Below are positions 7,701 through 16,171 of a stretch of DNA of 64,000 nt, one piece after another (positions within the stretch are counted from its first letter, which is position 1; each line of letters begins with the position of its first letter). The position numbers and the translations under genes are program-made. The notes under the pieces were generated by a model, which saw only the letters and a list, made by a program, of their open reading frames with translations, searched no databases and was not told the DNA's origin. The stretch comes from Thiobacillus denitrificans (GTDB taxonomy: Bacteria > Pseudomonadota > Gammaproteobacteria > Burkholderiales > Thiobacillaceae), in assembly GCA_020723405.1 (NCBI GenBank), contig DYIY01000013.1:43831-107830 (forward strand), written 5' to 3'.

Positions 7701-9749
7701 TTACTGCTCGTCGTCGCTCACCGGCTTGAACTTGGCCGCCAGTTGCTGCTGCACGTTGGGCGGCACCTGCTCGTAATGGCTGAATTCCAGGGTGTAGGAA
7801 CCCTGTCCCCCGGTGAGGGACTTCACCCGGGACTGGAAGCTGTCCAGTTCCGCCAGGGGCGCCTGGCCCACCACGGTGATCATGCCGCCCCGGCCGGTCT
7901 GGTGGCCGGTGATCTGGCCGCGCCGGGAGGACAGGTCACCGCTCACGTCGCCCACGGCCGTTTCCGGTGTGGTGAGTTCGATGTTGACGATGGGCTCCAG
8001 GACGATGGGCCGGGCCTTGGCGGCCGCTTCCAGGAAGGCCTTCTTGCCGGCGGTGACGAAGGCGATCTCCTTGCCGTCCACCGGGTGGGTCTTGCCGTCA
8101 TAGACGGTGACCTTCACGTCTTCCAGAGGGAAGCCGGCCACGGCGCCCAGGGCCATGGCCTGGCGAACGCCCTTTTCCACGGCGGGGATGAAGGTGCCGG
8201 GGATGACGCCGCCCTTTACCGCATCCACGAACTGGAAGCCGGCGCCCCGCTCCATGGGCTCGATCTTGATGAACACCTCGCCGAACTGGCCGGCGCCGCC
8301 GGTCTGCTTCTTGTGCCGATGGTGGCCCTCGGCGGCGGCGGTGATGGTTTCCTTGTAGGCGATGCTGGGCGGATGGGTGTCCACGTCCAGGCGGAACTGT
8401 TCGCGCATTTTCTCCAGCACGTTGCCCAGGTGGGATTCCCCCAGTCCGCGGATGACCGCTTCATGGGTGTTGGGGTCGTGGTCCACGTGCAGGGCCGGGT
8501 CTTCCGCCGTGAGGCGGTGCAGGATGTCGGCCAGCTTGTCCGTGTCGGACTGCTTCTTGGGCCGCACCGCCAGGCCGAACACGGCGTGGGGGAAGTCCAG
8601 GGGCTTCATGTGGATATGGTCGTCCTCGGGGGCGTCGTGGAGCACCGAGTCGAAGTTGATGTCGTCCACCTTGGTCACGGCGCAGAGGTCGCCGGGGCCG
8701 CAGGCCTGAACGGGTTCCAGGGTCTTGCCCTGGAGACGGTAGAGGTGGGCCACCTTGAAGGGTTTGCGCAGTTCGCCGATGTAGAGCTGGCCGTTCTCCA
8801 CCACGGTGCCCTGGTGGACCCGGAAGGCGGCGATGCGGCCCACGTAGGCATCCACTTCCACCTTGAAGACGTGGGCCAGCACGTGTCTGGCCGGGTCCTG
8901 CTCGGGCAGCATGGGTTGGGCTTCTTCGCCTTCGCCCCTGAAGAACTGGGGCGGGTTGGCTTCACTGGGGTTGGGGGCCAGGCGCACCATGATGTCCATG
9001 AGTTCCTTCACCCCGGCACCGGTTTGCGCCGAGACGAAGCAGACCGGCACCAGATGGCCTTCCCGCAGGGCCTTCTCGAAGGGGGCGTGGAGCTGTTCCG
9101 GCGCCACTTCGCCCTGTTCCAGGTAGAGGTTCATCAGGTCTTCGTCCACCTCCACCACCTGGTCCACCAGGGCCCGGTGGGCCTCTTCCACGCTGGAGAA
9201 GTCGGATTCCCCGGCCGGGTTGAAGAAGCAGTCGGTGACCCTGCTGCCGTTGCCGGCAGGCAGGTTGATGGGCAGGCACTCCCGGCCGAAGGCGGCCTGG
9301 ATGTCGGCCAGCAGGCCGGGCAGGTCGGCCTCCGGATTGTCGATCTTGTTCACCACGATCATCCGGCACAGCTTGCGGGTCTGGGCCCAGTGCATCATGC
9401 GGTGGGCGGTGAGTTCGATGCCCTTCCTGGCGTCGATGACCGCCAGGGCGGTGTCGGCGGCATCCAGGGCGCACATGGCCTGGCCCATGAAATCCGGGAA
9501 TCCGGGGGTGTCGAGCAGATGGATCAGGGTGTCCTGGTGGGAGAAGTGGGCCACGGCCAGCTTCATGGAATGCTGGTGGGCCTTTTCCAGGGGGTCGTAG
9601 TCGCAGACGGTGGAGCCCCGCTCCACGCTACCCGGCACCGGGATGGCGCCGGCGGCGGCCAGGAGGCTTTCGATGAGGGTGGTTTTTCCGGCACCGCCAT
9701 GGCCCACCAGGGCCAGGGTCCGGATCTGGGTCAAGGGGAGTGCAGTCAT
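7701..9749 (-). CDS. EF-G-like translational GTPase (FusA2-type paralogue)
   Basis: A 682-aa member of the elongation factor G family. The G domain starts with P-loop GHGGAGKTT (residues about 14-22), then DTPGFPDF (G3) and NKID (G4), followed by domains II-V; EF-G domain IV/V stretches are present near residues 450-660. The P-loop differs from the AHIDAGKTT form of the canonical ribosomal translocase and matches a paralogue group common in betaproteobacteria that stands outside the str operon. It stands alone here, without tufA or rpsL/G. Start chosen at 9747-9749, where the G-domain begins immediately; longer frames add a nonhomologous tail. Exact role (translocation or recycling under stress) is unknown. 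Confidence 0.9.
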   Translation of the reverse strand: MTALPLTQIRTLALVGHGGAGKTTLIESLLAAAGAIPVPGSVERGSTVCDYDPLEKAHQHSMKLAVAHFSHQDTLIHLLDTPGFPDFMGQAMCALDAADTALAVIDARKGIELTAHRMMHWAQTRKLCRMIVVNKIDNPEADLPGLLADIQAAFGRECLPINLPAGNGSRVTDCFFNPAGESDFSSVEEAHRALVDQVVEVDEDLMNLYLEQGEVAPEQLHAPFEKALREGHLVPVCFVSAQTGAGVKELMDIMVRLAPNPSEANPPQFFRGEGEEAQPMLPEQDPARHVLAHVFKVEVDAYVGRIAAFRVHQGTVVENGQLYIGELRKPFKVAHLYRLQGKTLEPVQACGPGDLCAVTKVDDINFDSVLHDAPEDDHIHMKPLDFPHAVFGLAVRPKKQSDTDKLADILHRLTAEDPALHVDHDPNTHEAVIRGLGESHLGNVLEKMREQFRLDVDTHPPSIAYKETITAAAEGHHRHKKQTGGAGQFGEVFIKIEPMERGAGFQFVDAVKGGVIPGTFIPAVEKGVRQAMALGAVAGFPLEDVKVTVYDGKTHPVDGKEIAFVTAGKKAFLEAAAKARPIVLEPIVNIELTTPETAVGDVSGDLSSRRGQITGHQTGRGGMITVVGQAPLAELDSFQSRVKSLTGGQGSYTLEFSHYEQVPPNVQQQLAAKFKPVSDDEQ

Positions 9750-9951
9750 GGCGAGCTTAAGTCCTGGCTGTGGAGAAAGGGGAATACACGTATTCGGACT
9801 CTCGGGTCGAATGATGCGCCCATCCATGGCTGGAGAACAGGGGCGGGCAAGGGGCCTGGTCGGCAGACCTTGGAGATGGGCAGGCTGGTGCCCTGCCCGC
9901 AGGGTTGGGCTGTAGCCTGCTGCCAATATCTAACATGTTGAAATCAAAGAG

Positions 9952-9973
9952 AACCGGGATTGATTGCCCGGTT
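9952..9973. repeat. Short hairpin upstream of EF-G-like gene
   Basis: AACCGGG (9952-9958) and CCCGGTT (9967-9973) form a 7-bp stem with an 8-base loop. The gap 9750-10227 between divergent genes holds this hairpin, then a candidate sRNA with its own promoter and terminator; I see no protein gene in it. Confidence 0.4.
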
Positions 9974-10041
9974 TGATGTAGTGGGCAAACAACACTATTC
10001 CCCGAAGGCCTCCCTTCATTTTCCGACCCTGTCCGGATTAA

Positions 10042-10070
10042 TTGATCGGCAAATAACAATATTAGACAAT
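10042..10070 (+). promoter_or_regulatory. Candidate promoter of the sRNA
   Basis: TTGATC (10042-10047) and GACAAT (10065-10070) are spaced by 17 bases in an AT-rich patch (ATAACAATATTAG) inside an otherwise GC-rich genome. Predicted start about 10077, just where a stem-loop begins. Confidence 0.5.
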
Positions 10071-10076
10071 GCTTAT

Positions 10077-10180
10077 GACACTGGCGTCCGCGCTTGTTTC
10101 GGCAGGCGTTGTCAGTGTCGTCTCCTCCATCCTCCTCCTTTGGTGGATTTAGCCCGGTCACCAGACCGGGCTTTTTTTTT
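10077..10180 (+). ncRNA. Candidate Hfq-type small RNA with anti-Shine-Dalgarno runs
   Basis: About 104 nt between a promoter-like patch and a strong intrinsic terminator, with no reading frame of note. The 5' part folds on GACACTG (10077-10083) with CAGTGTC (10113-10119). The middle (10120-10142) is unpaired pyrimidine-rich sequence with CTCCTCC and CCTCCTCC runs complementary to ribosome binding sites, a hallmark of trans-acting sRNAs. The 3' part is a 9-bp terminator with nine T. Alternative: a short leader or attenuator for the gene at 10228, whose own ribosome site lies 30 bases beyond the terminator. No known family recognised. Confidence 0.55.
10151..10180 (+). terminator. Intrinsic terminator of the sRNA
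   Basis: Perfect 9-bp stem AGCCCGGTC / GACCGGGCT with loop ACCA, followed at once by nine T. It is the clearest Rho-independent terminator in the window. Confidence 0.9.
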
Positions 10181-10227
10181 CCCTGCACACTGGTGAGAAT
10201 CGGGCCGGGACAGGAGGAACATCGGGC

Positions 10228-11091
10228 ATGACGCAATCGCTATGGTATCTGCGGGGAGACGGGAAAATGCTGGGGCCATTTCCGGCGCCCCAGATCGCTG
10301 AACTCCTGGAAGCGGGGGAAGTGACCCCGGAGTGGGAGGTGAGCCTCAATGGCCAGGATTGGCTGAGCATTGCCGACAGCGGCCAGTTCGAAGCGGCCCA
10401 GCCCTTCCAGCCTGCCGAGGATTCGGCCAACTGGCGCGAGGAGCGGCACAAGGCCCGGCAACGCTGGCTGGCGGAAAACGGCGGCGTGGAGGGGGCCGTA
10501 CCAAGGGACGCGGCTGCCGATGAACAAACCCGCCAGGCCATTGCCCGGGATGCCCTGCGCACCGATGCTCTGGTCCGGGAGGCCCAGGTCACCCGGCTCA
10601 ACCCCTTGATCCCCCTGCTGGCCATCCTGGCGCTTCTGGTGGTGGGTTATCTGGTCTGGCAAGGGCAGACCAAGCGGCCCATCGACCCGGAAATCAGTTC
10701 CCGGCCCGATTGCGCCGCCCCCCTGGGCCCGGCCAGCAACTGGTCCCACTGTGACAAACGGGGCCTCGTCCTGGGGGGCGTGGTGGCGCGCAATGCCAGG
10801 CTGGAGAAGGTCCGGTTGGATGACGCCCAGTTGCCCGGGGCCGACCTGGCCTACGCCTTTCTGGCGGGGGCCAGCCTGCGCAACGCGCAACTGGGACGGG
10901 CCAACCTGCTGGCCGCCGACCTGACCGGTGCCACCCTGGCCGGTGCGGACTTGAGCGGCGCCAACCTGGAGTATGCCGTGCTGAAGGATGCCGACCTGAC
11001 CGGCACCCGCCTGGAAGGTGCCCGCCTGGGCAAGGCCACCTGGCCGGACGGCCGGGTCTGTGCGGAGGGGGCGGTGGGCGCGTGTCCCTGA
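10228..11091 (+). CDS. GYF_2-domain membrane protein with C-terminal pentapeptide repeats
   Basis: A 287-aa fusion protein. Residues about 4-55 (LWYLRGDGKMLGPFPAPQI...) match the GYF_2 domain, a bacterial protein-interaction module. A charged region follows, then one membrane helix (about 129-150, PLLAILALLVVGYLVW), so the GYF part should be cytoplasmic and the rest periplasmic. Residues about 175-275 are pentapeptide repeats (A(D/N)Lxx) forming a right-handed beta helix, bracketed by CDKRGL and by WPDGRVC. The same brackets occur in the exported protein at 28861. Ribosome site AGGAGG precedes the ATG. It overlaps the next gene by ten bases, implying co-transcription. Function unknown. Confidence 0.75.
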   Translation: MTQSLWYLRGDGKMLGPFPAPQIAELLEAGEVTPEWEVSLNGQDWLSIADSGQFEAAQPFQPAEDSANWREERHKARQRWLAENGGVEGAVPRDAAADEQTRQAIARDALRTDALVREAQVTRLNPLIPLLAILALLVVGYLVWQGQTKRPIDPEISSRPDCAAPLGPASNWSHCDKRGLVLGGVVARNARLEKVRLDDAQLPGADLAYAFLAGASLRNAQLGRANLLAADLTGATLAGADLSGANLEYAVLKDADLTGTRLEGARLGKATWPDGRVCAEGAVGACP

Positions 11092-11855
11092 AAACCATCA
11101 CTTCCCGGGACAACCCGGTCTATCGAGATCTCCTGGACCTGGCCACGGCGCGCAAGGTCCGCCGGGAACGGGGGCAGACCCTGCTGGACGGGCCCCATCT
11201 GCTGGAAGCAGCCCTGGCGGCAGGCTTCCGTCCCCAGCGCCTGATCCTCTCGGAATCGGCTGCCACCTCATCTCTGGGGGGCTGGCTGGCGCGTTTGCCG
11301 GACGTTCCGGCCCTCTGTCTGCCCGACGCCCTGTTTGCCCGGCTGGCTCCGGTGGATTCGCCGGCAGGTCTGGCCTCGGTCATCGCCCAGCCCCGACCGG
11401 CAACGGCCTCCGGCGATTGTGTGGTCCTGCTGGAGAACATCCAGGATCCGGGCAATCTGGGGGCCATCCTGCGGGTGGCCGCCGCCGCCGGAGCCACCTC
11501 GGTGCAGTTGTCGAAGGGCTGTGCCGAAGCCTGGTCACCCAAGTGCCTGCGCGGTGGTCAGGGGGCCCATTTCCTCCTGTCCATCCACGAAGGGGTGGAT
11601 TTGCCGGCCCTGGCCGAGGCCTTTCCCGGCCCGGTCCACGCCGCCAGCCTGGCCGGTACGGCCAGCCTCTATGACCTGGACCTGCGCGGACCGGTTGGTT
11701 TTGCCTTCGGCAACGAAGGGGCGGGCCTCAGCGATGGGTTATGCGCCCTGGCCCGACCTTTCCGCATTCCCATGCCGGGGGCGGTGGAGTCCCTCAACGT
11801 GGCCACTGCGGCGGCGGTCTGCTTGTTTGAAAGGGTGCGCCAGCGCAGTGCGTGA
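11082..11855 (+). CDS. TrmH/SpoU-family RNA 2'-O-methyltransferase
   Basis: A 257-aa SPOUT-class RNA methyltransferase. The N-terminal part (about 1-95) is the substrate-binding domain (ITSRDNPVYRDLLDL...). The catalytic knot carries the three family motifs: ENIQDPGNLGAILR (motif 1, about 115-128), FAFGNEGAGL (motif 2, about 207-216) and IPMPGAVESLNVATAAAV (motif 3, about 227-244), with the S-adenosylmethionine site between them. GTG start at 11082 overlaps the preceding gene. It could be an rRNA Gm or a tRNA methylase; the exact target is not readable. Confidence 0.9.
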   Translation: MSLKTITSRDNPVYRDLLDLATARKVRRERGQTLLDGPHLLEAALAAGFRPQRLILSESAATSSLGGWLARLPDVPALCLPDALFARLAPVDSPAGLASVIAQPRPATASGDCVVLLENIQDPGNLGAILRVAAAAGATSVQLSKGCAEAWSPKCLRGGQGAHFLLSIHEGVDLPALAEAFPGPVHAASLAGTASLYDLDLRGPVGFAFGNEGAGLSDGLCALARPFRIPMPGAVESLNVATAAAVCLFERVRQRSA

Positions 11856-11872
11856 GCGGGAGGTTCCCAGGC

Positions 11873-12700
11873 TCAGACGACCCGGGGCAGGCCCCCGGGC
11901 AGGGAGTGCTTGATGATGGCGGAGATTTCCTCCACCGAGCGGTGGGAGGAATCGACGATGGGAATGCCCTCGCTGCGCATGAGCAGTTCCGCCTGCTTCA
12001 GTTCCTGTTTGCAGGTCTCCAGGGCGGCGTACTTGCTGTTGGGCCGGCGTTCCGAACGAATCTGCATCAGCCGCTCCGGTGCCAGGGTCAGTCCCCGCAG
12101 TTTGGCCCGGTGGGGGTGGAGGATTTTCGGCAGGCCCGGCGTCTCGAAATTCTCCGGGGTGAGGGGGTAGTTGGCCACGCACAGGCCGTATTGCATGGCC
12201 ATGTACAGGGAGGTGGGGGTCTTGCCGCTGCGCGACACCCCCACCAGGATCAGGTCGGCCCGCTCGTATTTTTCCAGGCCCAGGCCGTCGTCGGCGGCCA
12301 GGGCGAAGTTCACCGCATCGATGCGGGAACGGTAGGAATTGGGGTCTTCCATGCCGTGGAAGCGGCCCCGCAGGGGCTCCGGCGGATAGCCGATCTCGCC
12401 CACCATCATGCCCAGGAAGTGGCCGTAGATGTCCATTACCAGGCCGCCGCAGCCATCCAGGGCGGCCCGGGCCCCCGGGTCGGTGAGGGTGGAAAAGACG
12501 AAGGGACGGATGGTGGAAGCCTTCCATGCATCGCGAACTTGCTGCGCTGCAAAAATTGCTTTTTCCATTGAATCAACGAAGGGTAAACTCACCGGCGCGA
12601 ACGCTTCGTCGGGAAATTGCGAGAGAAGACTCTTGCCGATGATCTCGGCGGTGATGCCTGTGTGGTCGGAGATGAAGAAGACCGGACGCGCGGGGGTCAT
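11873..12700 (-). CDS. ppsR: PEP synthase regulatory kinase/pyrophosphorylase
   Basis: A 275-aa DUF299 protein that inactivates PEP synthase by ADP-dependent phosphorylation of a threonine and reverses it with phosphate. It begins [15 protein letters not shown], typical of the family, and has the P-loop [11 protein letters not shown] near residue 150 and the downstream [11 protein letters not shown] segment. It is divergent from ppsA with only 43 bases between the two start codons, so promoters overlap and the pair is co-regulated, as in many proteobacteria. Convergent with the methyltransferase gene, 17 bases apart. Confidence 0.95.
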   Translation of the reverse strand: MTPARPVFFISDHTGITAEIIGKSLLSQFPDEAFAPVSLPFVDSMEKAIFAAQQVRDAWKASTIRPFVFSTLTDPGARAALDGCGGLVMDIYGHFLGMMVGEIGYPPEPLRGRFHGMEDPNSYRSRIDAVNFALAADDGLGLEKYERADLILVGVSRSGKTPTSLYMAMQYGLCVANYPLTPENFETPGLPKILHPHRAKLRGLTLAPERLMQIRSERRPNSKYAALETCKQELKQAELLMRSEGIPIVDSSHRSVEEISAIIKHSLPGGLPRVV

Positions 12701-12743
12701 TGGGGGAAGGGAGCGACGCTCTGGTCAATTTACGAGGATTGAA

Positions 12744-15113
12744 ATGGACTATATCGCGCGCTTTGAAACACTGTCCATGCACGACGTGGACAAGGTCGGC
12801 GGCAAGAACTCCTCTTTGGGGGAGATGATTCACAACCTGACCGACAAGGGTGTCCGCGTCCCCGGCGGATTTGCCACCACGGCCGATGCCTTCCGTGAGT
12901 TTTTGTCCCATAACGGACTTGCGGATCGCATTGCCGCCAAGCTGCTGTCGCTGAACATCGACGACACCATCGCCCTGGCCGAGGCCGGCCGGGAGATTCG
13001 TGGCTGGATGATGGAAGCCCCCCTGCCGGCGGGCCTGGAAGCAGGCATCCGCCACAACCACCGGCTGATGTGCGCCGAGGCCGGCGAAGACCTGCAATTC
13101 GCCGTGCGTTCCTCCGCCACCGCCGAGGACCTGCCCGACGCCTCCTTCGCCGGCCAGCAGGAGACCTACCTGAACATCCAGGGCGCCGACAACCTCATCG
13201 ACGCGGTGAAGCGCTGCTTCGCCTCCCTCTACAACGACCGGGCCATCGCCTACCGGGTGCACAGCGGCTTCGCCCACGAAGTGGTGGCCCTGTCCGCCGG
13301 CATCCAGCGCATGGTCCGCTCCGACATGGGCGTGGCCGGCGTCATGTTCACCATCGACACCGAGTCCGGCTTCCGCGACGTGGTGTTCATCAACGCCGCC
13401 TACGGCCTGGGCGAGACCGTGGTGCAGGGCTCCGTGAACCCGGACGAGTACTACGTGCACAAGCCCAAGCTACGCGAGGGCAAGCGCGCCGTGGTGCGCA
13501 AGAAGCTGGGCGAGAAGGCCACCCGCATGGTGTTCGCCAGCGAAGCCGTGGCCGAGCGCTCAACCGTGGTGGAGGAAGTCCCCCACGGCCTGCGCCACCG
13601 CTTCGCCCTGGACGACGACGAGCTGCTGGAACTGGCCCGCTACGCCCTGATCATCGAGGAACACTACGGCCGGCCCATGGACATCGAATGGGGCCGGGAC
13701 GGCATCGACGGCAAGCTGTACATCCTGCAAGCCCGTCCCGAGACCGTGAAGTCCCGGGCCGGCAACGTGCAGACCCGCTACAAGATGCTGGAAAAGGGCC
13801 CGGTCATCACCGTGGGCCGCGCCATCGGCAGCAAGATCGGCCAGGGCCCCGCCCGGGTCATCAAGTCCATCGACCAGATGCACCACGTGCAGCCCGGCGA
13901 CGTGCTCATCGCCGACATGACCGACCCGGACTGGGAACCGGTCATGAAGCGGGCCTCCGCCATCGTCACCAACCGGGGCGGCCGCACCTGCCACGCCGCC
14001 ATCATCGCCCGGGAAATGGGCGTGCCGGCGGTGGTGGGGGCGGGCAACGCCACCACCACGGTCAAGGACGGCCAACTGGTCACCGTGTCCTGCGCCGAGG
14101 GTGAGGACGGCTACGTCTACGAGGGCCTGCTCCAGTTCGAGAAGAGCGAAGTGGTCATGCAGGCCATGCCCGAGATCCCGGTCAAGATCATGATGAACGT
14201 GGGCAACCCGGAGCAGGCCTTCCACTTCTGCACCCTGCCCCACGAGGGCGTGGGCCTGGCCCGCCTGGAGTTCATCATCAACAACGCCATCGGCATCCAT
14301 CCCAACGCGGCCCTGGAATACCGCAAGATGCCCGAGGACGTGAAGGCCGCCATCGACGCCAAGATCCACGGCTACGGCGACCCGGTGAACTTCTACGTGG
14401 AAAAGCTGGTGGAAGGCATCGCCACCATCGCCTGCGCCTTCTGGCCCAAGCGGGTCATCGTGCGCATGTCCGACTTCAAGTCCAACGAGTACGCCAACCT
14501 CATCGGCGGGCCCCAGTACGAGCCCCACGAAGAGAACCCCATGCTGGGCTTCCGGGGCGCCGGCCGCTACGCCAGCCCACAGTTCATGCGCGCCTTCCAG
14601 TTGGAATGCCGGGCCATCAGCCGGGTCCGCAACGACATGGGCCTGACCAACGTGGAGATCATGCTGCCCTTCGTGCGCACCCTCCACGACGCCGACGCCG
14701 CCCTGGCCGTGCTGCGGGACAACGGCCTGGAGCGGGGCAAGGATGATCTGAAGATCGTCATGATGTGCGAGATCCCCGCCAACGTGCTGCTGGCCGACGA
14801 GTTCCTGCAACGCTTCGACGGCTTCTCCATCGGCTCCAACGACCTCACCCAACTCACCCTGGGCGTGGACCGGGACTCCAGTCTGGTGGCAGCCAGCTTC
14901 GACGAGCGCAACCCGGCGGTGAAGAAGCTGCTCTCCGAAGCCATCGCCGCCTGCAAGCGCAACGGCAAGTACGTGGGCATCTGCGGCCAGGGGCCCTCCG
15001 ACCATCCGGATCTGGCCGACTGGCTGGTGGAACAGGGCATCGACTCCATGTCCCTCAACCCGGACACGGTGGTGAGCACCTGGATGCGCCTGGCCAGCCG
15101 CGCCAAGCAGTAA
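12744..15113 (+). CDS. ppsA: Phosphoenolpyruvate synthase
   Basis: Converts pyruvate, ATP and water to PEP, AMP and phosphate for gluconeogenesis. The 789-aa protein has the N-terminal ATP-grasp domain (residues about 5-350; [10 protein letters not shown]), the phosphohistidine swivel domain with [15 protein letters not shown] (catalytic His about 418), and the C-terminal PEP/pyruvate barrel ending with [17 protein letters not shown]. Start is at 12744, with GAGG upstream and the canonical [10 protein letters not shown] beginning; longer in-frame starts cross ppsR. Activity is expected to be controlled by the divergent ppsR product. A perfect 13-bp hairpin follows the stop. Confidence 0.97.
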   Translation: MDYIARFETLSMHDVDKVGGKNSSLGEMIHNLTDKGVRVPGGFATTADAFREFLSHNGLADRIAAKLLSLNIDDTIALAEAGREIRGWMMEAPLPAGLEAGIRHNHRLMCAEAGEDLQFAVRSSATAEDLPDASFAGQQETYLNIQGADNLIDAVKRCFASLYNDRAIAYRVHSGFAHEVVALSAGIQRMVRSDMGVAGVMFTIDTESGFRDVVFINAAYGLGETVVQGSVNPDEYYVHKPKLREGKRAVVRKKLGEKATRMVFASEAVAERSTVVEEVPHGLRHRFALDDDELLELARYALIIEEHYGRPMDIEWGRDGIDGKLYILQARPETVKSRAGNVQTRYKMLEKGPVITVGRAIGSKIGQGPARVIKSIDQMHHVQPGDVLIADMTDPDWEPVMKRASAIVTNRGGRTCHAAIIAREMGVPAVVGAGNATTTVKDGQLVTVSCAEGEDGYVYEGLLQFEKSEVVMQAMPEIPVKIMMNVGNPEQAFHFCTLPHEGVGLARLEFIINNAIGIHPNAALEYRKMPEDVKAAIDAKIHGYGDPVNFYVEKLVEGIATIACAFWPKRVIVRMSDFKSNEYANLIGGPQYEPHEENPMLGFRGAGRYASPQFMRAFQLECRAISRVRNDMGLTNVEIMLPFVRTLHDADAALAVLRDNGLERGKDDLKIVMMCEIPANVLLADEFLQRFDGFSIGSNDLTQLTLGVDRDSSLVAASFDERNPAVKKLLSEAIAACKRNGKYVGICGQGPSDHPDLADWLVEQGIDSMSLNPDTVVSTWMRLASRAKQ

Positions 15114-15186
15114 GCGCGCATTGCACCGGCTAGGCCCGGAAGAAAGCCCGGCGACGCCCAAGGCGTTTGAACGAGGGTGTTGAAAC

Positions 15187-15216
15187 GAAAGGGGCGCTGG
15201 CGACAGCGCCCCTTTC
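15187..15216 (+). terminator. Hairpin after ppsA
   Basis: GAAAGGGGCGCTG and CAGCGCCCCTTTC form a perfect 13-bp stem with loop GCGA, 73 bases after the ppsA stop. No long T-run follows, but the stem starts with AAA and ends with TTT, so it may act in both directions. Confidence 0.7.
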
Positions 15217-15284
15217 CATTGGGTCGTCACGCCGGCGCCTGCCGGTATCCAAAGCGGGAAGGCAAGGCATCGCTGGGTGGGTTC

Positions 15285-15950
15285 TCCCCCCTTTGCAAAA
15301 GGGGGGTGGGGGGGATTTGCTTTTGGTCTTGCCCAAGCGTGATGGATTGGCTGAGGTTGTAGGCCGGGAGGCGCCCGGCGGCGCGTGACTTTCTTTGCTC
15401 GTGCAAAGAAAGTCACCAAAGAAAGCACGCCCCACGTCGCCGCCCTTCGGGTTCCCTCGCCTGGGGAAAGGGCTGGGGCGGCTGCGTAACTCGCCCCGGC
15501 TGCGCCGGGACTCAAACATACTCGCCGAAAGCCCCCCAGCCCTTTCCCCAGACTCGGCGGCGCCAAGGGGACCCAAAAATCCAAACCCCCAGAATGCGCA
15601 GCCCTGTGGCCTAGGGAGACCTTTGCAAAGCACAAGACCCTTCGCATCCCACCGCTTTTCCCCCCTTCTGCCGCCGCCGGCCGGTGGCCAGCGGCGAGGG
15701 GGCCTTCGGCGAGCGCTGTCTGAGCCCCGGCATGGCCGGGGCGAGTTTGCGAGCCGCCCTCGGCGCTGGTCGCCGGCCGGGGATTTCGGCGGAAGCAGGG
15801 CGTGTTTTCTTTGGTTACTTTCTTTGCACGAGCAAAGAAAGTGACGCGCCGCCGGGCGCCTCCCGGCTAACGAACCTGGCCTTACGCGACGGGCCTCGCC
15901 TAGACCAAAAGCAAATCCCCCCCAGCCCCCCTTTTTCAAAGGGGGGAGTC
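15285..15950. repeat. Composite long inverted repeat between ppsA and the RND operon
   Basis: Two 69-base arms (15364-15432 and 15798-15866) are inverted copies differing at three positions; each holds the self-complementary ACTTTCTTTGC...GCAAAGAAAGT. Outside the arms, GATTTGCTTTTGGTCT is also inverted, and each end is capped by a C-rich palindrome (CCCCCCTTT...AAAGGGGGG at 15285-15317 and 15913-15950). The gap 15114-16171 holds this structure and a direct repeat; GC-rich reading frames across it are translations of the repeats, not genes. The 365-base centre has no recognisable product. Confidence 0.8.
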
Positions 15951-16003
15951 CCCCAACGATGGTCAGGCAGATGGCCCACGGAGACCTCTGCAAAGCGCAT
16001 GAC
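15615..16003. repeat. Direct repeat GGAGACCTTTGCAAAGC
   Basis: GGAGACCTTTGCAAAGCACA at 15615-15634 recurs as GGAGACCTCTGCAAAGCGCA at 15980-15999, in the same orientation about 365 bases apart, one copy inside and one outside the inverted-repeat composite. They may be ends of a decayed mobile unit. Confidence 0.5.
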
Positions 16004-16171
16004 TCTGTGCACTCGCGCCGCGTTGCTTTCCTTTTGCTGCCGCCGGGCGCGCCCCGGCCAATGCCAGCCGCCTTAGGTGATCCCGGTCGACCCACGCCGG
16101 TCCGACCGGATCCATTGCCGATCTCGGTTCAACACCCTTTCAGCCCCGCGAAACTTCCAGACCGGCATTGA

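Noticed and set aside
7743..9941. 732-codon open frame on the plus strand
   Set aside because: Exact antisense of the EF-G-like gene; Val/Gly/His-rich and without motif or ribosome site.
13560..15647. 695-codon open frame on the minus strand
   Set aside because: Antisense of ppsA, ending in the repeat region; the composition is that of a shadow frame.
15130..16095. 321-codon open frame in the gap after ppsA
   Set aside because: It is a translation of inverted repeats and C-rich palindromes (Gly/Pro/Arg/Ser-rich) with no start signal.
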